Shown here piece by piece: positions 37,703 to 52,366 of a DNA stretch of 64,000 nt (positions within the stretch are counted from its first letter, which is position 1; the number at the start of each line of letters is the position of its first letter). A program made the translations under genes and the position numbers. The stretch comes from Coriaria nepalensis (taxonomy: Eukaryota; Streptophyta; Magnoliopsida; Cucurbitales; Coriariaceae): NCBI GenBank assembly GCA_027186245.1, contig CP114482.1:24695209-24759208 (forward strand), written 5' to 3'. The notes below the pieces were generated by a model that saw nothing but the letters and a program-made list of their open reading frames with translations, did no database searches and was not told the origin of the DNA.

Positions 37703-40635
37703 GACTCAGTGACATGACTTTAAGGCTAAACAAATGCATTGTTGCCTATAATAGATCAACTGCAAGTTATGCACGAAAGTCATGTTTAAATGCCGAATTT
37801 CATACGAAGTCATTTAGAATGATTTACTGACTAAAAAAGACGCAAAAATATGACTTTAAGGCTAAAAAAAGCATAGTTGCCATCAATAGATCAATTGCAA
37901 ATTATGCAAGAAGATGGCGTTCTAAATGAAAAAAGAGAATTGGTTCGAAGTGCCTTCAAACAATTTAATGATTGAAAAGACTGAGTGAGATGCTGTTTAA
38001 TGCTCAAATAATGCATTGTTGTCTTCAATAGATTAATTACAAGTTATGTAAGAAAATAATATTTGAAGGGCGAAAATAGAATTCGTTCGAACTAATTTAG
38101 AATGATTTAATGACTAGAAGAGACTCAGTGACATGACATTAAGGCTAAACAAATGCATTGTTGCCTATAATAGATCAACTGCAAGTTATGCACGAAAGTC
38201 ATGTTTAAATGCCGAATTTCATACGAAGTGATTTAGAATGATTTACTGACTAAAAAAGACGCAAAAATATGACTTGAACGCTAAAAAATGCATAGTTGCC
38301 ATCAATAGATCAATTGCAAGGTATGTACGAAAGTCGCGTTTTATATGCAAAAAGAGAATTGGTTCGAAGTGCCTTCAAACAATTTAATGATTGAAAAGAC
38401 TGAGTGATATGCTTTTTAATGCTAAAATAATGCATTGTTGTCTTCGATAGATTAATTGCAAGTTATGTAAGAAAATAATATTTGAAGGGCGAAAATAGAA
38501 TTCGGTCAAACTAATTTAGATTGATTTAATGACTACAAGAGACTCAGTGACATGACTTTAAGGCTAAACAAATGCATTGTTGCCTATAATAGATCAACTG
38601 CAAGTTACGCACGAAAGTCATTTTTAAAGGCCGAATTTCGTTCGAAGTGATTTAGAATGATTTACTGACTAAACGAGACGCAAAAATATGACTTGAACAC
38701 CAAAAAATGCATAGTTCCCATCAATAGATCAATGGCAAGTTATGCTTGAAAGTCGCGTTTTATATGCAAAAAGAGAATTGGTTCGAAGTGCCTTCAAACA
38801 ATTTAATGATTGAAAAGACTGAGTGAGATGCTGTTTAATGCTCAAATAATGCATTGTTGTCTTCAATAGATTAATTACAAGTTATGTAAGAAAATAATAT
38901 TTGAAGGGCGAAAATAGAATTCGTTCGAACTAATTTAGAATGATTTAATGACTAGAAGAGACTCAGTGACATGACTTTAAGGCTAAACAAATGCATTGTT
39001 GCCTATAATAGATCAACTGCAAGTTATGCACGAAAGTCATGTTTAAATGCCGAATTTCATACGAAGTGATTTAGAATGATTTACTGACTAAAAAAGACGC
39101 AAAAATATGACTTGAACGCTAAAAAATGCATAGTTGCCATCAATAAATCAATTGCAAGGTATGCACGAAAGTCGCGTTTTATATGCAAAAAGAGAATTGG
39201 TTCGAAGTGCCTTCAAACAATTTAATGATTGAAAAGACTGAGTGATATGCTTTTTAATGCTAAAATAATGCATTGTTGTATTCAATAGATTAATTACAAG
39301 TTATGTAAGAAAATAATGTTTGAAGGGCGAAAATAGAATTCGTTCTAACTAATTTAGAATGATTTAATGACTAGAAGAGACTCAGTGACATGACTTTAAG
39401 GCTAAACAAATGCATTGTTGCCTATAATAGATCAACTGCAAGTTATGCACGAAAGTCATGTTTAAATGCCGAATTTCATACGAAGTGATTTAGAATGATT
39501 TACTGACTAAAAAAGACGCAAAAATATGACTTTAAGGCTAAAAAAAGCATAGTTGCCATCAATAGATCAATTGCAAATTATGCAAGAAGATGGCGTTCTA
39601 AATGAAAAAAGAGAATTGGTTCGAAGTGCCTTCAAACAATTTAATGATTGAAAAGACTGAGTGAGATGCTGTTTAATGCTCAAATAATGCATTGTTGTCT
39701 TCAATAGATTAATTACAAGTTATGTAAGAAAATAATATTTGAAGGGCGAAAATAGAATTCGTTCGAACTAATTTAGAATGATTTAATGACTAGAAGAGAC
39801 TCAGTGACATGACATTAAGGCTAAACAAATGCATTGTTGCCTATAATAGATCAACTGCAAGTTATGCACGAAAGTCATGTTTAAATGCCGAATTTCATAC
39901 GAAGTGATTTAGAATGATTTACTGACTAAAAAAGACGCAAAAATATGACTTGAACACTAAAAAATGCATAGTTGCCATCAATAGATCAATTGCAAGGTAT
40001 GTACGAAAGTCGCGTTTTATATGCAAAAAGAGAATTGGTTCGAAGTGCCTTCAAACAATTTAATGATTGAAAAGACTGAGTGATATGCTTTTTAATGCTA
40101 AAATAATGCATTGTTGTCTTCGATAGATTAATTGCAAGTTATGTAAGAAAATAATATTTGAAGGGCGAAAATAGAATTCGGTCAAACTAATTTAGATTGA
40201 TTTAATGACTACAAGAGACTCAGTGACATGACTTTAAGGCTAAACAAATGCATTGTTGCCTATAATAGATCAACTGCAAGTTACGCACGAAAGTCATTTT
40301 TAAAGGCCGAATTTCGTTCGAAGTGATTTAGAATGATTTACTGACTAAACGAGACGCAAAAATATGACTTGAACACCAAAAAATGCATAGTTCCCATCAA
40401 TAGATCAATGGCAAGTTATGCTTGAAAGTCGCGTTTTATATGCAAAAAGAGAATTGGTTCGAAGTGCCTTCAAACAATTTAATGATTGAAAAGACTGAGG
40501 GATATGCTTTTTAATGCTAAAATAATGCATTGTTGTATTCAATAGATTAATTACAAGTTATGTAAGAAAATAATATTTGAAGGGCGAAAATAGAATTCGG
40601 TCAAACTAATTTAGATTGATTTAATGACTACAAGA
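37703..40635 (+). repeat. 1676-bp HOR, one full and one three-trimer copy
   Basis: 37,703-39,378 (four trimers) repeats from 39,379. The rare acatgacattaagg occurs at about 38,135 and 39,811, exactly 1676 bp apart. The A-like B patch and gaacaccaaaaaatgc recur in the same order. The second copy is followed by 40,636, which belongs to the 837-bp dimer type, so its fourth trimer has been replaced. Confidence 0.84.
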
Positions 40636-41472
40636 GACTCAGTGACATGACTTTAAGGCTAAACAAATGCATTGTTGCCTTCAATAGATCAACTGCAAGT
40701 TACGCACGAAAGTCTTGTTTAAAGGCCGAATTTCGTTCGAAGTGACTTAGAATGATTTACTGACTAAACGAGACGCAAAAATATGACTTGAACGCTAAAA
40801 AATGCATAGTTGCCATCAATAGATCAATTGCAAATTATGCAAGAAGATGGCGTTCTAAATGAAAAAAGAGAATTGGTTCGAAGTGCCTTCAAACAATTTA
40901 ATGATTGAAAAGACTGAGTGAGATGCTGTTTAATGCTCAAATAATGCATTGTTGTCTTCAATAGATTAATTACAAGTTATGTAAGAAAATAATATTTGAA
41001 GGGCGAAAATAGAATTCGTTCGAACTAATTTAGAATGATTTAATGACTAGAAGAGACTCAGTGACATGACTTTAAGGCTAAACAAATGCATTGTTGCCTA
41101 TAATGATCAACTGCAAGTTATGCACGAAAGTCATGTTTAAATGCCGAATTTCATACGAAGTGATTTAGAATGATTTACTGACTAAAAAAGACGCAAAAAT
41201 ATGACTTGAACGCTAAAAAATGCATAGTTGCCATCAATAGATCAATTGCAAGTTATGCTTGAAAGTCGCGTTTTATATGCAAAAAGAGAATTGGTTCGAA
41301 GTGCCTTCAAACAATTTAATGATTGAAAAGACTGAGTGATATGCTTTTTAATGCTAAAATAATGCATTGTTGTATTCAATAGATTAATTACAAGTTATGT
41401 AAGAAAATAATATTTGAAGGGCGAAAATAGAATTCGTTCGAACTAATTTAGAATGATTTAATGACTAGAAGA
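40636..41472 (+). repeat. Third, distant copy of the 837-bp dimer
   Basis: It shares gaagtgacttag, aagaagatggcg and the 1-bp loss in cctataatgatcaactgc (near 41,100) with 30,582-32,255, about 9.2 kb away (22 trimers minus 1 bp from 31,419). Confidence 0.84.
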
Positions 41473-41891
41473 GACTCAGTGACATGACTTTAAGGCTAAA
41501 CAAATGCATTGTTGCCTATAATAGATCAACTGCAAGTTATGCACGAAAGTCATGTTTAAATGCCGAATTTCATACGAAGTGATTTAGAATGATTTACTGA
41601 CTAAAAAAGACGCAAAAATATGACTTTAAGGCTAAAAAAAGCATAGTTGCCATCAATAGATCAATTGCAAATTATGCAAGAAGATGGCGTTCTAAATGAA
41701 AAAAGGGAATTGGTTCGAAGTGCCTTCAAACAATTTAATGATTGAAAAGACTGAGTGAGATGCTGTTTAATGCTCAAATAATGCATTGTTGTCTTCAATA
41801 GATTAATTACAAGTTATGTAAGAAAATAATATTTGAAGGGCGAAAATAGAATTCGTTCGAACTAATTTAGAATGATTTAATGACTAGAAGA
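41473..41891 (+). repeat. Single trimer with A-like patch in B
   Basis: B reads atgactttaaggct followed by a-rich sequence and aagaagatggcg. C has gagatgctgtttaatgctca. It matches the trimers at 32,256, 36,446, 37,703 and 39,379. Confidence 0.82.
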
Positions 41892-44405
41892 GACTCAGTG
41901 ACATGACTTTAAGGCTAAACAAATGCATTGTTGCCTATAATAGATCAACTGCAAGTTACGCACGAAAGTCATATTTAAAGGCCGAATTTCGTTCGAAGTG
42001 ATTTAGAATGATTTACTGACTAAACGAGACGCAAAAATATGACTTGAACGCTAAAAAATGCATAGTTGCCATCAATAGATCAATTGCAAGGTATGCACGA
42101 AAGTCGCGTTTTAAATGCAAAAAGAGAATTGGTTCGAAGTGCCTTCAAACAATTTAATGATTGAAAAGACTGAGTGATATACTTTTTAATGCTAAAATAA
42201 TGCATTGTTGTCTTCGATAGATTAATTACAGGTTATGTAAGAAAATAATATTTGAAGGGCGAAAATAGAATTCGGTCAAACTAATTTAGATTGATTTAAT
42301 GACTACAAGAGACTCAGTGACATGACTTTAAGGCTAAACAAATGCATTGTTGCCTTCAATAGATCAACTGCAAGTTACGCACGAAAGTCTTGTTTAAAGG
42401 CCGAATTTCGTTCGAAGTGATTTAGAATGATTTACTGACTAAACGAGACGCAAAAATATGACTTGAACGCTAAAAAATGCATAGTTGCCATCAATAGATC
42501 AATTGCAAGTTATGCTTGAAAGTCGCGTTTTATATGCAAAAAGAGAATTGGTTCGAAGTGCCTTCAAACAATTTAATGATTGAAAAGACTGAGTGATATG
42601 CTTTTTAATGCTAAAATAATGCATTGTTGTATTCAATGGATTAATTACAAGTTATGTAAGAAAATAATGTTTGAAGGGCGAAAATAGAATTCGTTCGAAC
42701 TCATTTAGAATGATTTAATGACTAGAAGAGACTCAGCGACATGACTTTAAGGCTAAACAAATGCATTGTTGCCTATAATAGATCAACTGCAAGTTATGCA
42801 CGAAAGTCATGTTTAAATGCCGAATTTCATACGAAGTGATTTAGAATGATTTACTGACTAAACGAGACGCAAAAATATGACTTGAACACCAAAAAATGCA
42901 TAGTTCCCATCAATAGATCAATGGCAAGTTATGCTTGAAAGTCGCGTTTTATATGCAAAAAGAGAATTGGTTCGAAGTGCCTTCAAACAATTTAATGATT
43001 GAAAAGACTGAGTGATATGCTTTTTAATGCTAAAATAATGCATTGTTGTCTTCAATAGATTAATTGCAAGTTATGTAAGAAAATAATGTTTGAAGGGCGA
43101 AAATAGAATTCGTTCGAACTAATTTAGAATGATTTAATGACTAGAAGAGACTCAGTGACATGACTTTAAGGCTAAACAAATGCATTGTTGCCTATAATAG
43201 ATCAACTGCAAGTTACGCACGAAAGTCATATTTAAAGGCCGAATTTCGTTCGAAGTGATTTAGAATGATTTACTGACTAAACGAGACGCAAAAACATGAC
43301 TTGAACGCTAAAAAATGCATAGTTGCCATCAATAGATCAATTGCAAGGTATGCACGAAAGTCGCGTTTTAAATGCAAAAAGAGAATTGGTTCGAAGTGCC
43401 TTCAAACAATTTAATGATTGAAAAGACTGAGTGATATACTTTTTAATGCTAAAATAATGCATTGTTGTCTTCGATAGATTAATTACAGGTTATGTAAGAA
43501 AATAATATTTGAAGGGCGAAAATAGAATTCGGTCAAACTAATTTAGATTGATTTAATGACTACAAGAGACTCAGTGACATGACTTTAAGGCTAAACAAAT
43601 GCATTGTTGCCTTCAATAGATCAACTGCAAGTTACGCACGAAAGTCTTGTTTAAAGGCCGAATTTCGTTCGAAGTGATTTAGAATGATTTACTGACTAAA
43701 CGAGACGCAAAAATATGACTTGAACGCTAAAAAATGCATAGTTGCCATCAATAGATCAATTGCAAGTTATGCTTGAAAGTCGCGTTTTATATGCAAAAAG
43801 AGAATTGGTTCGAAGTGCCTTCAAACAATTTAATGATTGAAAAGACTGAGTGATATGCTTTTTAATGCTAAAATAATGCATTGTTGTATTCAATGGATTA
43901 ATTACAAGTTATGTAAGAAAATAATGTTTGAAGGGCGAAAATAGAATTCGTTCGAACTAATTTAGAATGATTTAATGACTAGAAGAGACTCAGTGACATG
44001 ACTTTAAGGCTAAACAAATGCATTGTTGCCTATAATAGATCAACTGCAAGTTATGCACGAAAGTCATGTTTAAATGCCGAATTTCATACGAAGTGATTTA
44101 GAATGATTTACTGACTAAACGAGACGCAAAAATATGACTTGAACACCAAAAAATGCATAGTTCCCATCAATAGATCAATGGCAAGTTATGCTTGAAAGTC
44201 GCGTTTTATATGCAAAAAGAGAATTGGTTCGAAGTGCCTTCAAACAATTTAATGATTGAAAAGACTGAGTGATATGCTTTTTAATGCTAAAATAATGCAT
44301 TGTTGTCTTCAATAGATTAATTGCAAGTTATGTAAGAAAATAATGTTTGAAGGGCGAAAATAGAATTCGTTCGAACTAATTTAGAATGATTTAATGACTA
44401 GAAGA
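41892..44405 (+). repeat. Tandem pair of a 1257-bp HOR
   Basis: Units 41,892-43,148 and 43,149-44,405 share gtcatatttaaagg (41,971 and 43,228), tgtattcaatggatt, and a last trimer with gaacaccaaaaaatgc. Differences are few, such as cagcgacatg versus cagtgacatg, actcattt versus actaattt, and aaaaacatgac versus aaaaatatgac. Confidence 0.88.
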
Positions 44406-46919
44406 GACTCAGTGACATGACTTTAAGGCTAAACAAATGCATTGTTGCCTATAATAGATCAACTGCAAGTTACGCACGAAAGTCATTTTTAAAGGCCGAA
44501 TTTCGTTCGAAGTGATTTAGAATGATTTACTGACTAAACGAGACGCAAAAATATGACTTGAACACCAAAAAATGCATAGTTCCCATCAATAGATCAATGG
44601 CAAGTTATGCTTGAAAGTCGCGTTTTATATGCAAAAAGAGAATTGGTTCGAAGTGCCTTCAAACAATTTAATGATTGAAAAGACTGAGTGATATGCTTTT
44701 TAATGCTAAAATAATGCATTGTTGTATTCAATAGATTAATTACAAGTTATGTAAGAAAATAATGTTTGAAGGGCGAAAATAGAATTCGTTCTAACTAATT
44801 TAGAATGATTTAATGACTAGAAGAGACTCAGTGACATGACTTTAAGGCTAAACAAATGCATTGTTGCCTATAATAGATCAACTGCAAGTTACGCACGAAA
44901 GTCATTTTTAAAGGCCGAATTTCGTTCGAAGTGATTTAGAATGATTTACTGACTAAACGAGACGCAAAAATATGACTTGAACGCCAAAAAATGCATAGTT
45001 GCCATCAATAGATCAATGGCAAGTTATGCTTGAAAGTCGCGTTTTATATGCAAAAAGAGAATTGGTTCGAAGTGCCTTCAAACAATTTAATGATTGAAAA
45101 GACTGAGTGATATGCTTTTTAATGCTAAAATAATGCATTGTTGTCTTCAATAGATTAATTGCAAGTTATGTAAGAAAATAATATTTGAAGGGCGAAAATA
45201 GAATTCGGTCAAACTAATTTAGATTGATTTAATGACTACAAGAGACTCAGTGACATGACTTTAAGGCTAAACAAATGCATTGTTGCCTTCAATAGATCAA
45301 CTGCAAGTTACGCACGAAAGTCTTGTTTAAAGGCTGAATTTCGTTCGAAGTCATTTAGAATGATTTACTGACTAAACAAGACGCAAAAATATGACTTGAA
45401 CGCTAAAAAATGCATAGTTGCCATCAATAGATCAATTGCAAGTTATGCTTGAAAGTTGCGTTTTATATGCAAAAAGAGAATTGGTTCGAAGTGCCTTCAA
45501 ACAATTTAATGATTGAAAAGACTGAGTGATATGCTTTTTAATGCTAAAATAATGCATTGTTGTATTCAATGGATTAATTACAAGTTATGTAAGAAAATAA
45601 TGTTTGAAGGGCGAAAATAGAATTCGTTCGAACTAATTTAGAATGATTTAATGACTAGAAGAGACTCAGTGACATGACTTTAAGGCTAAACAAATGCATT
45701 GTTGCCTATAATAGATCAACTGCAAGTTATGCACGAAAGTCATTTTTAAAGGCCGAATTTCGTTCGAAGTGATTTAGAATGATTTACTGACTAAACGAGA
45801 CGCAAAAATATGACTTGAACGCCAAAAAATGCATAGTTGCCATCAATAGATCAATGGCAAGTTATGCTTGAAAGTCGCGTTTTATATGCAAAAAGAGAAT
45901 TGGTTCGAAGTGCCTTCAAACAATTTAATGATTGAAAAGACTGAGTGATATGCTTTTTAATGCTAAAATAATGCATTGTTGTCTTCGATAGATTAATTGC
46001 AAGTTATGTAAGAAAATAATATTTGAAGGGCGAAAATAGAATTCGGTCAAACTAATTTAGATTGATTTAATGACTACAAGAGACTCAGTGACATGACTTT
46101 AAGGCTAAACAAATGCATTGTTGCCTTCAATAGATCAACTGCAAGTTACGCACGAAAGTCTTGTTTTAAGGCCGAATTTCGTTCGAAGTGATTTAGAATG
46201 ATTTACTGACTAAACGAGACGCAAAAATATGACTTGAACGCTAAAAAATGCAAAGTTGCCATCAATAGATCAATTGCAAGGTATGCACGAAAGTCGCGTT
46301 TTAAATGCAAAAAGAGAATTGGTTCGAAGTGCCTTCAAACAATTTAATGATTGAAAAGACTGAGTGAGATGCTGTTTAATGCTCAAATAATGCATTGTTG
46401 TCTTCAATAGATTAATTACAAGTTATGTAAGAAAATAATATTTGAAGGGCGAAAATAGAATTCGTTCGAACTAATTTAGAATGATTTAATGACTAGAAGA
46501 GACTCAGTGACATGACTTTAAGGCTAAACAAATGCATTGTTGCCTATAATAGATCAACTGCAAGTTACGCACGAAAGTCATTTTTAAAGGCCGAATTTCG
46601 TTCGAAGTGATTTAGAATGATTTACTGACTAAACGAGACGCAAAAATATGACTTGAACGCCAAAAAATGCATAGTTGCCATCAATAGATCAATGGCAAGT
46701 TATGCTTGAAAGTCGCGTTTTATATGCAAAAAGAGAATTGGTTCGAAGTGCCTTCAAACAATTTAATGATTGAAAAGACTGAGTGATATGCTTTTTAATG
46801 CTAAAATAATGCATTGTTGTCTTCAATAGATTAATTGCAAGTTATGTAAGAAAATAATATTTGAAGGGCGAAAATAGAATTCGGTCAAACTAATTTAGAT
46901 TGATTTAATGACTAGAAGA
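44406..46919 (+). repeat. Six trimers feeding the 49-52 kb HOR
   Basis: Trimers start at 44,406, 44,825, 45,244, 45,663, 46,082 and 46,501. 45,244 has aaggctgaatttcg with gaagtcattt, shared with 51,948 (offset 6704, 16 trimers). 46,082 has atgcaaagttgcc, shared with 49,434 (offset 3352) and 51,110. The order of types is similar to 49-52.7 kb but not identical. Confidence 0.82.
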
Positions 46920-48595
46920 GACTCAGTGACATGACATTAAGGCTAAACAAATGCATTGTTGCCTATAATAGATCAACTGCAAGTTATGCACGAAAGTCAT
47001 GTTTAAATGCCGAATTTCATACGAAGTGATTTAGAATGATTTACTGACTAAAAAAGACGTAAAAATATGACTTGAACGCTAAAAAATGCATAGTTGCCAT
47101 CAATAGATCAATTGCAAGGTATGCACGAAAGTCGCGTTTTAAATGCAAAAAGAGAATTGGTTCGAAGTGCCTTCAAACAATTTAATGATTGAAAAGACTG
47201 AGTGATATACTTTTTAATGCTAAAATAATGCATTGTTGTCTTCGATAGATTAATTACAGGTTATGTAAGAAAATAATATTTGAAGGGCGAAAATAGAATT
47301 CGGTCAAACTAATTTAGATTGATTTAATGACTACAAGAGACTCAGTGACATGACTTTAAGGCTAAACAAATGCATTGCTGCATTCAATAGATCAACTGCA
47401 AGTTACGCATGAAAGTCTTGTTTAAAGGCCGAATTTCGTTCGAAGTGATTTAGAATGATTTACTGACTAAACGAGACGCAAAAATATGACTTGAACGCCA
47501 AAAAATGCATAGTTGCCATCAATAGATCAATTGCAAGGTATGCACGAAAGTCGCGTTTTAAATGCAAAAAGAGAATTGGTTCGAAGTGCCTTCAAACAGT
47601 TTAATAATTGAAAAGACTGAGTGATATACTTTTTAATGCTAAAATAATGCATTGTTGTCTTCGATAGATTAATTACAGGTTATGTAAGAAAATAATATTT
47701 GAAGGGCGAAAATAGAATTCGGTCAAACTAATTTAGATTGATTTAATGACTACAAGAGACTCAGTGACATGACTTTAAGGCTAAACAAATGCATTGCTGC
47801 CTTCAATAGATCAACTGCAAGTTACGCACGAAAGTCTTGTTTAAAGGCCGAATTTCGTTCGAAGTGATTTAGAATGATTTACTGACTAAACGAGACGCAA
47901 AGATATGACTTGAACGCTAAAAAATGCATAGTTGCCATCAATAGATCAATTGCAAGTTATGCTTGAAAGTCGCGTTTTATATGCAAAAAGAGAATTGGTT
48001 CGAAGTGCCTTCAAACAATTTAATGATTGAAAAGACTGAGTGATATGCTTTTTAATGCTAAAATAATGCATTGTTGTATTCAATAGATTAATTACAGGTG
48101 ATGTAAGAAAATAATATTTGAAGGGCGAAAATAGAATTCGGTCAAACTAATTTAGATTGATTTAATTACTACAAGAGACTCAGTGACATGACTTTAAGGC
48201 TAAACAAATGCATTGTTGCCTTCAATAGATCAACTGCAAGTTACGCACGAAAGTCTTGTTTAAAGGCCGAATTTCGTTCGAAGTGATTTAGAATGATTTA
48301 CTGACTAAACGAGACGCAAAAATATGACTTGAACGCTAAAAAATGCATAGTTGCCATCAATAGATCAATTGCAAGTTATGCTTGAAAGTCGCGTTTTATA
48401 TGCAAAAAGAGAATTGGTTCGAAGTGCCTTCAAACAATTTAATGATTGAAAAGACTGAGTGATATGCTTTTTAATGCTAAAATAATGCATTGTTGTATTC
48501 AATAGATTAATTACAAGTTATGTAAGAAAATAATGTTTGAAGGGCGAAAATAGAATTCGTTCTAACTAATTTAGAATGATTTAATGACTAGAAGA
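46920..48595 (+). repeat. Four trimers copied from distant positions
   Basis: 46,920 has acatgacattaagg and gacgtaaaaatatg, shared with 53,205 at offset 6285 (15 trimers). 47,339-47,757 has gcattgctgcattc and gcatgaaag, shared with 33,932 at offset 13,407. 47,758 has cgcaaagatatgac, shared with 34,351. 48,177 follows with a private attacaggtgatg just before it. Confidence 0.83.
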
Positions 48596-49014
48596 GACTC
48601 AGTGACATGACTTTAAGGCTAAACAAATGCATTGTTGCCTATAATAGATCAACTGCAAGTTACGCACGAAAGTCATATTTAAAGGCCGAATTTCGTTCGA
48701 AGTGATTTAGAATGATTTACTGACTAAACGAGACGCAAAAATATGACTTGAACGCCAAAAAATGCATAGTTGCCATCAATAGATCAATGGCAAGTTATGC
48801 TTGAAAGTCGCATTTTATATGCAAAAAGAGAATTGGTTCGAGGTGCCTTCAAACAATTTAATGATTGAAAAGACTGAGTGATATGCTTTTTAATGCTAAA
48901 ATAATGCATTGTTGTATTCAATAGATTAATTACAAGTTATGTAAGAAAATAATGTTTGAAGGGCGAAAATAGAATTCGTTCTAACTAATTTAGAATGATT
49001 TAATGACTAGAAGA
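48596..49014 (+). repeat. Trimer preceding the 1676-bp HOR pair
   Basis: It has gtcatatttaaagg, gaacgccaaaaaatgc, gtcgcattttatatgc and a private ttcgaggtgcc. C ends gttctaac. It shares gtcgcattttatatgc with the first trimer of each 1676-bp unit downstream. Confidence 0.8.
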
Positions 49015-52000
49015 GACTCAGTGACATGACTTTAAGGCTAAACAAATGCATTGTTGCCTATAATAGATCAACTGCAAGTTACGCACGAAAGTCATTTTTA
49101 AAGGCCGAATTTCGTTCGAAGTGATTTAGAATGATTTACTGACTAAACGAGACGCAAAAATATGACTTGAACGCCAAAAAATGCATAGTTGCCATCAATA
49201 GATCAATGGCAAGTTATGCTTGAAAGTCGCATTTTATATGCAAAAAGAGAATTGGTTCGAAGTGCCTTCAAACAATTTAATGATTGAAAAGACTGAGTGA
49301 TATGCTTTTTAATGCTAAAATAATGCATTGTTGTCTTCGATAGATTAATTGCAAGTTATGTAAGAAAATAATATTTGAAGGGCGAAAATAGAATTCGGTC
49401 AAACTAATTTAGATTGATTTAATGACTACAAGAGACTCAGTGACATGACTTTAAGGCTAAACAAATGCATTGTTGCCTTCAATAGATCAACTGCAAGTTA
49501 CGCACGAAAGTCTTGTTTAAAGGCCGAATTTCGTTCGAAGTGATTTAGAATGATTTACTGACTAAACGAGACGCAAAAATATGACTTGAACGCTAAAAAA
49601 TGCAAAGTTGCCATCAATAGATCAATTGCAAGGTATGCACGAAAGTCGCGTTTTAAATGCAAAAAGAGAATTGGTTCGAAGTGCCTTCAAACAATTTAAT
49701 GATTGAAAAGACTGAGTGAGATGCTGTTTAATGCTCAAATAATGCATTGTTGTCTTCAATAGATTAATTACAAGTTATGTAAGAAAATAATATTTGAAGG
49801 GCGAAAATAGAATTCGTTCGAACTAATTTAGAATGATTTAATGACTAGAAGAGACTCAGTGACATGACTTTAAGGCTAAACAAATGCATTGTTGCCTATA
49901 ATAGATCAACTGCAAGTTACGCACGAAAGTCATTTTTAAAGGCCGAATTTCGTTCGAAGTGATTTAGAATGATTTACTGACTAAACGAGACGCAAAAATA
50001 TGACTTGAACGCCAAAAAATGCATAGTTGCCATCAATAGATCAATGGCAAGTTATGCTTGAAAGTCGCGTTTTATATGCAAAAAGAGAATTGGTTCGAAG
50101 TGCCTTCAAACAATTTAATGATTGAAAAGACTGAGTGATATGCTTTTTAATGCTAAAATAATGCATTGTTGTCTTCAATAGATTAATTGCAAGTTATGTA
50201 AGAAAATAATATTTGAAGGGCGAAAATAGAATTCGGTCAAACTAATTTAGATTGATTTAATGACTACAAGAGACTCAGTGACATGACTTTAAGGCTAAAC
50301 AAATGCATTGTTGCCTTCAATAGATCAACTGCAAGTTACGCACGAAAGTCTTGTTTAAAGGCCGAATTTCGTTCGAAGTGATTTAGAATGATTTACTGAC
50401 TAAACGAGACGCAAAAATATGACTTGAACGCTAAAAAATGCATAGTTGCCATCAATAGATCAATTGCAAGTTATGCTTGAAAGTCGCGTTTTATATGCAA
50501 AAAGAGAATTGGTTCGAAGTGCCTTCAAACAATTTAATGATTGAAAAGACTGAGTGATATGCTTTTTAATGCTAAAATAATGCATTGTTGTATTCAATAG
50601 ATTAATTACAAGTTATGTAAGAAAATAATGTTTGAAGGGCGAAAATAGAATTCGTTCTAACTAATTTAGAATGATTTAATAACTAGAAGAGACTCAGTGA
50701 CATGACTTTAAGGCTAAACAAATGCATTGTTGCCTATAATAGATCAACTGCAAGTTACGCACGAAAGTCATTTTTAAAGGCCGAATTTCGTTCGAAGTGA
50801 TTTAGAATGATTTACTGACTAAACGAGACGCAAAAATATGACTTGAACGCCAAAAAATGCATAGTTGCCATCAATAGATCAATGGCAAGTTATGCTTGAA
50901 AGTCGCATTTTATATGCAAAAAGAGAATTGGTTCGAAGTGCCTTCAAACAATTTAATGATTGAAAAGACTGAGTGATATGCTTTTTAATGCTAAAATAAT
51001 GCATTGTTGTCTTCGATAGATTAATTGCAAGTTATGTAAGAAAATAATATTTGAAGGGCGAAAATAGAATTCGGTCAAACTAATTTAGATTGATTTAATG
51101 ACTACAAGAGACTCAGTGACATGACTTTAAGGCTAAACAAATGCATTGTTGCCTTCAATAGATCAACTGCAAGTTACGCACGAAAGTCTTGTTTAAAGGC
51201 CGAATTTCGTTCGAAGTGATTTAGAATGATTTACTGACTAAACGAGACGCAAAAATATGACTTGAACGCTAAAAAATGCAAAGTTGCCATCAATAGATCA
51301 ATTGCAAGGTATGCACGAAAGTCGCGTTTTAAATGCAAAAAGAGAATTGGTTCGAAGTGCCTTCAAACAATTTAATGATTGAAAAGACTGAGTGAGATGC
51401 TGTTTAATGCTCAAATAATGCATTGTTGTCTTCAATAGATTAATTACAAGTTATGTAAGAAAATAATATTTGAAGGGCGAAAATAGAATTCGTTCGAACT
51501 AATTTAGAATGATTTAATGACTAGAAGAGACTCAGTGACATGACTTTAAGGCTAAACAAATGCATTGTTGCCTATAATAGATCAACTGCAAGTTACGCAC
51601 GAAAGTCATTTTTAAAGGCCGAATTTCGTTCGAAGTGATTTAGAATGATTTACTGACTAAACGAGACGCAAAAATATGACTTGAACGCCAAAAAATGCAT
51701 AGTTGCCATCAATAGATCAATGGCAAGTTATGCTTGAAAGTCGCGTTTTATATGCAAAAAGAGAATTGGTTCGAAGTACCTTCAAACAATTTAATGATTG
51801 AAAAGACTGAGTGATATGCTTTTTAATGCTAAAATAATGCATTGTTGTCTTCAATAGATTAATTGCAAGTTATGTAAGAAAATAATATTTGAAGGGCGAA
51901 AATAGAATTCGGTCAAACTAATTTAGATTGATTTAATGACTACAAGAGACTCAGTGACATGACTTTAAGGCTAAACAAATGCATTGTTGCCTTCAATAGA

Positions 52001-52366
52001 TCAACTGCAAGTTACGCACGAAAGTCTTGTTTAAAGGCTGAATTTCGTTCGAAGTCATTTAGAATGATTTACTGACTAAACGAGACGCAAAAATATGACT
52101 TGAACGCTAAAAAATGCATAGTTGCCATCAATAGATCAATTGCAAGTTATGCTTGAAAGTTGCGTTTTATATGCAAAAAGAGAATTGGTTCGAAGTGCCT
52201 TCAAACAATTTAATGATTGAAAAGACTGAGTGATATGCTTTTTAATGCTAAAATAATGCATTGTTGTATTCAATAGATTAATTACAAGTTATGTAAGAAA
52301 ATAATGTTTGAAGGGCGAAAATAGAATTCGTTCTAACTAATTTAGAATGATTTAATGACTAGAAGA
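49015..52366 (+). repeat. Tandem pair of a 1676-bp HOR (four trimers)
   Basis: Units 49,015-50,690 and 50,691-52,366 share gtcgcattttatatgc in the first trimer, atgcaaagttgcc in the second (49,603 and 51,279), and the gagatgctgtttaatgctca C monomer. The fourth trimers differ: 51,948 carries aaggctgaatttcg and gaagtcattt, as at 45,244. Confidence 0.87.
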
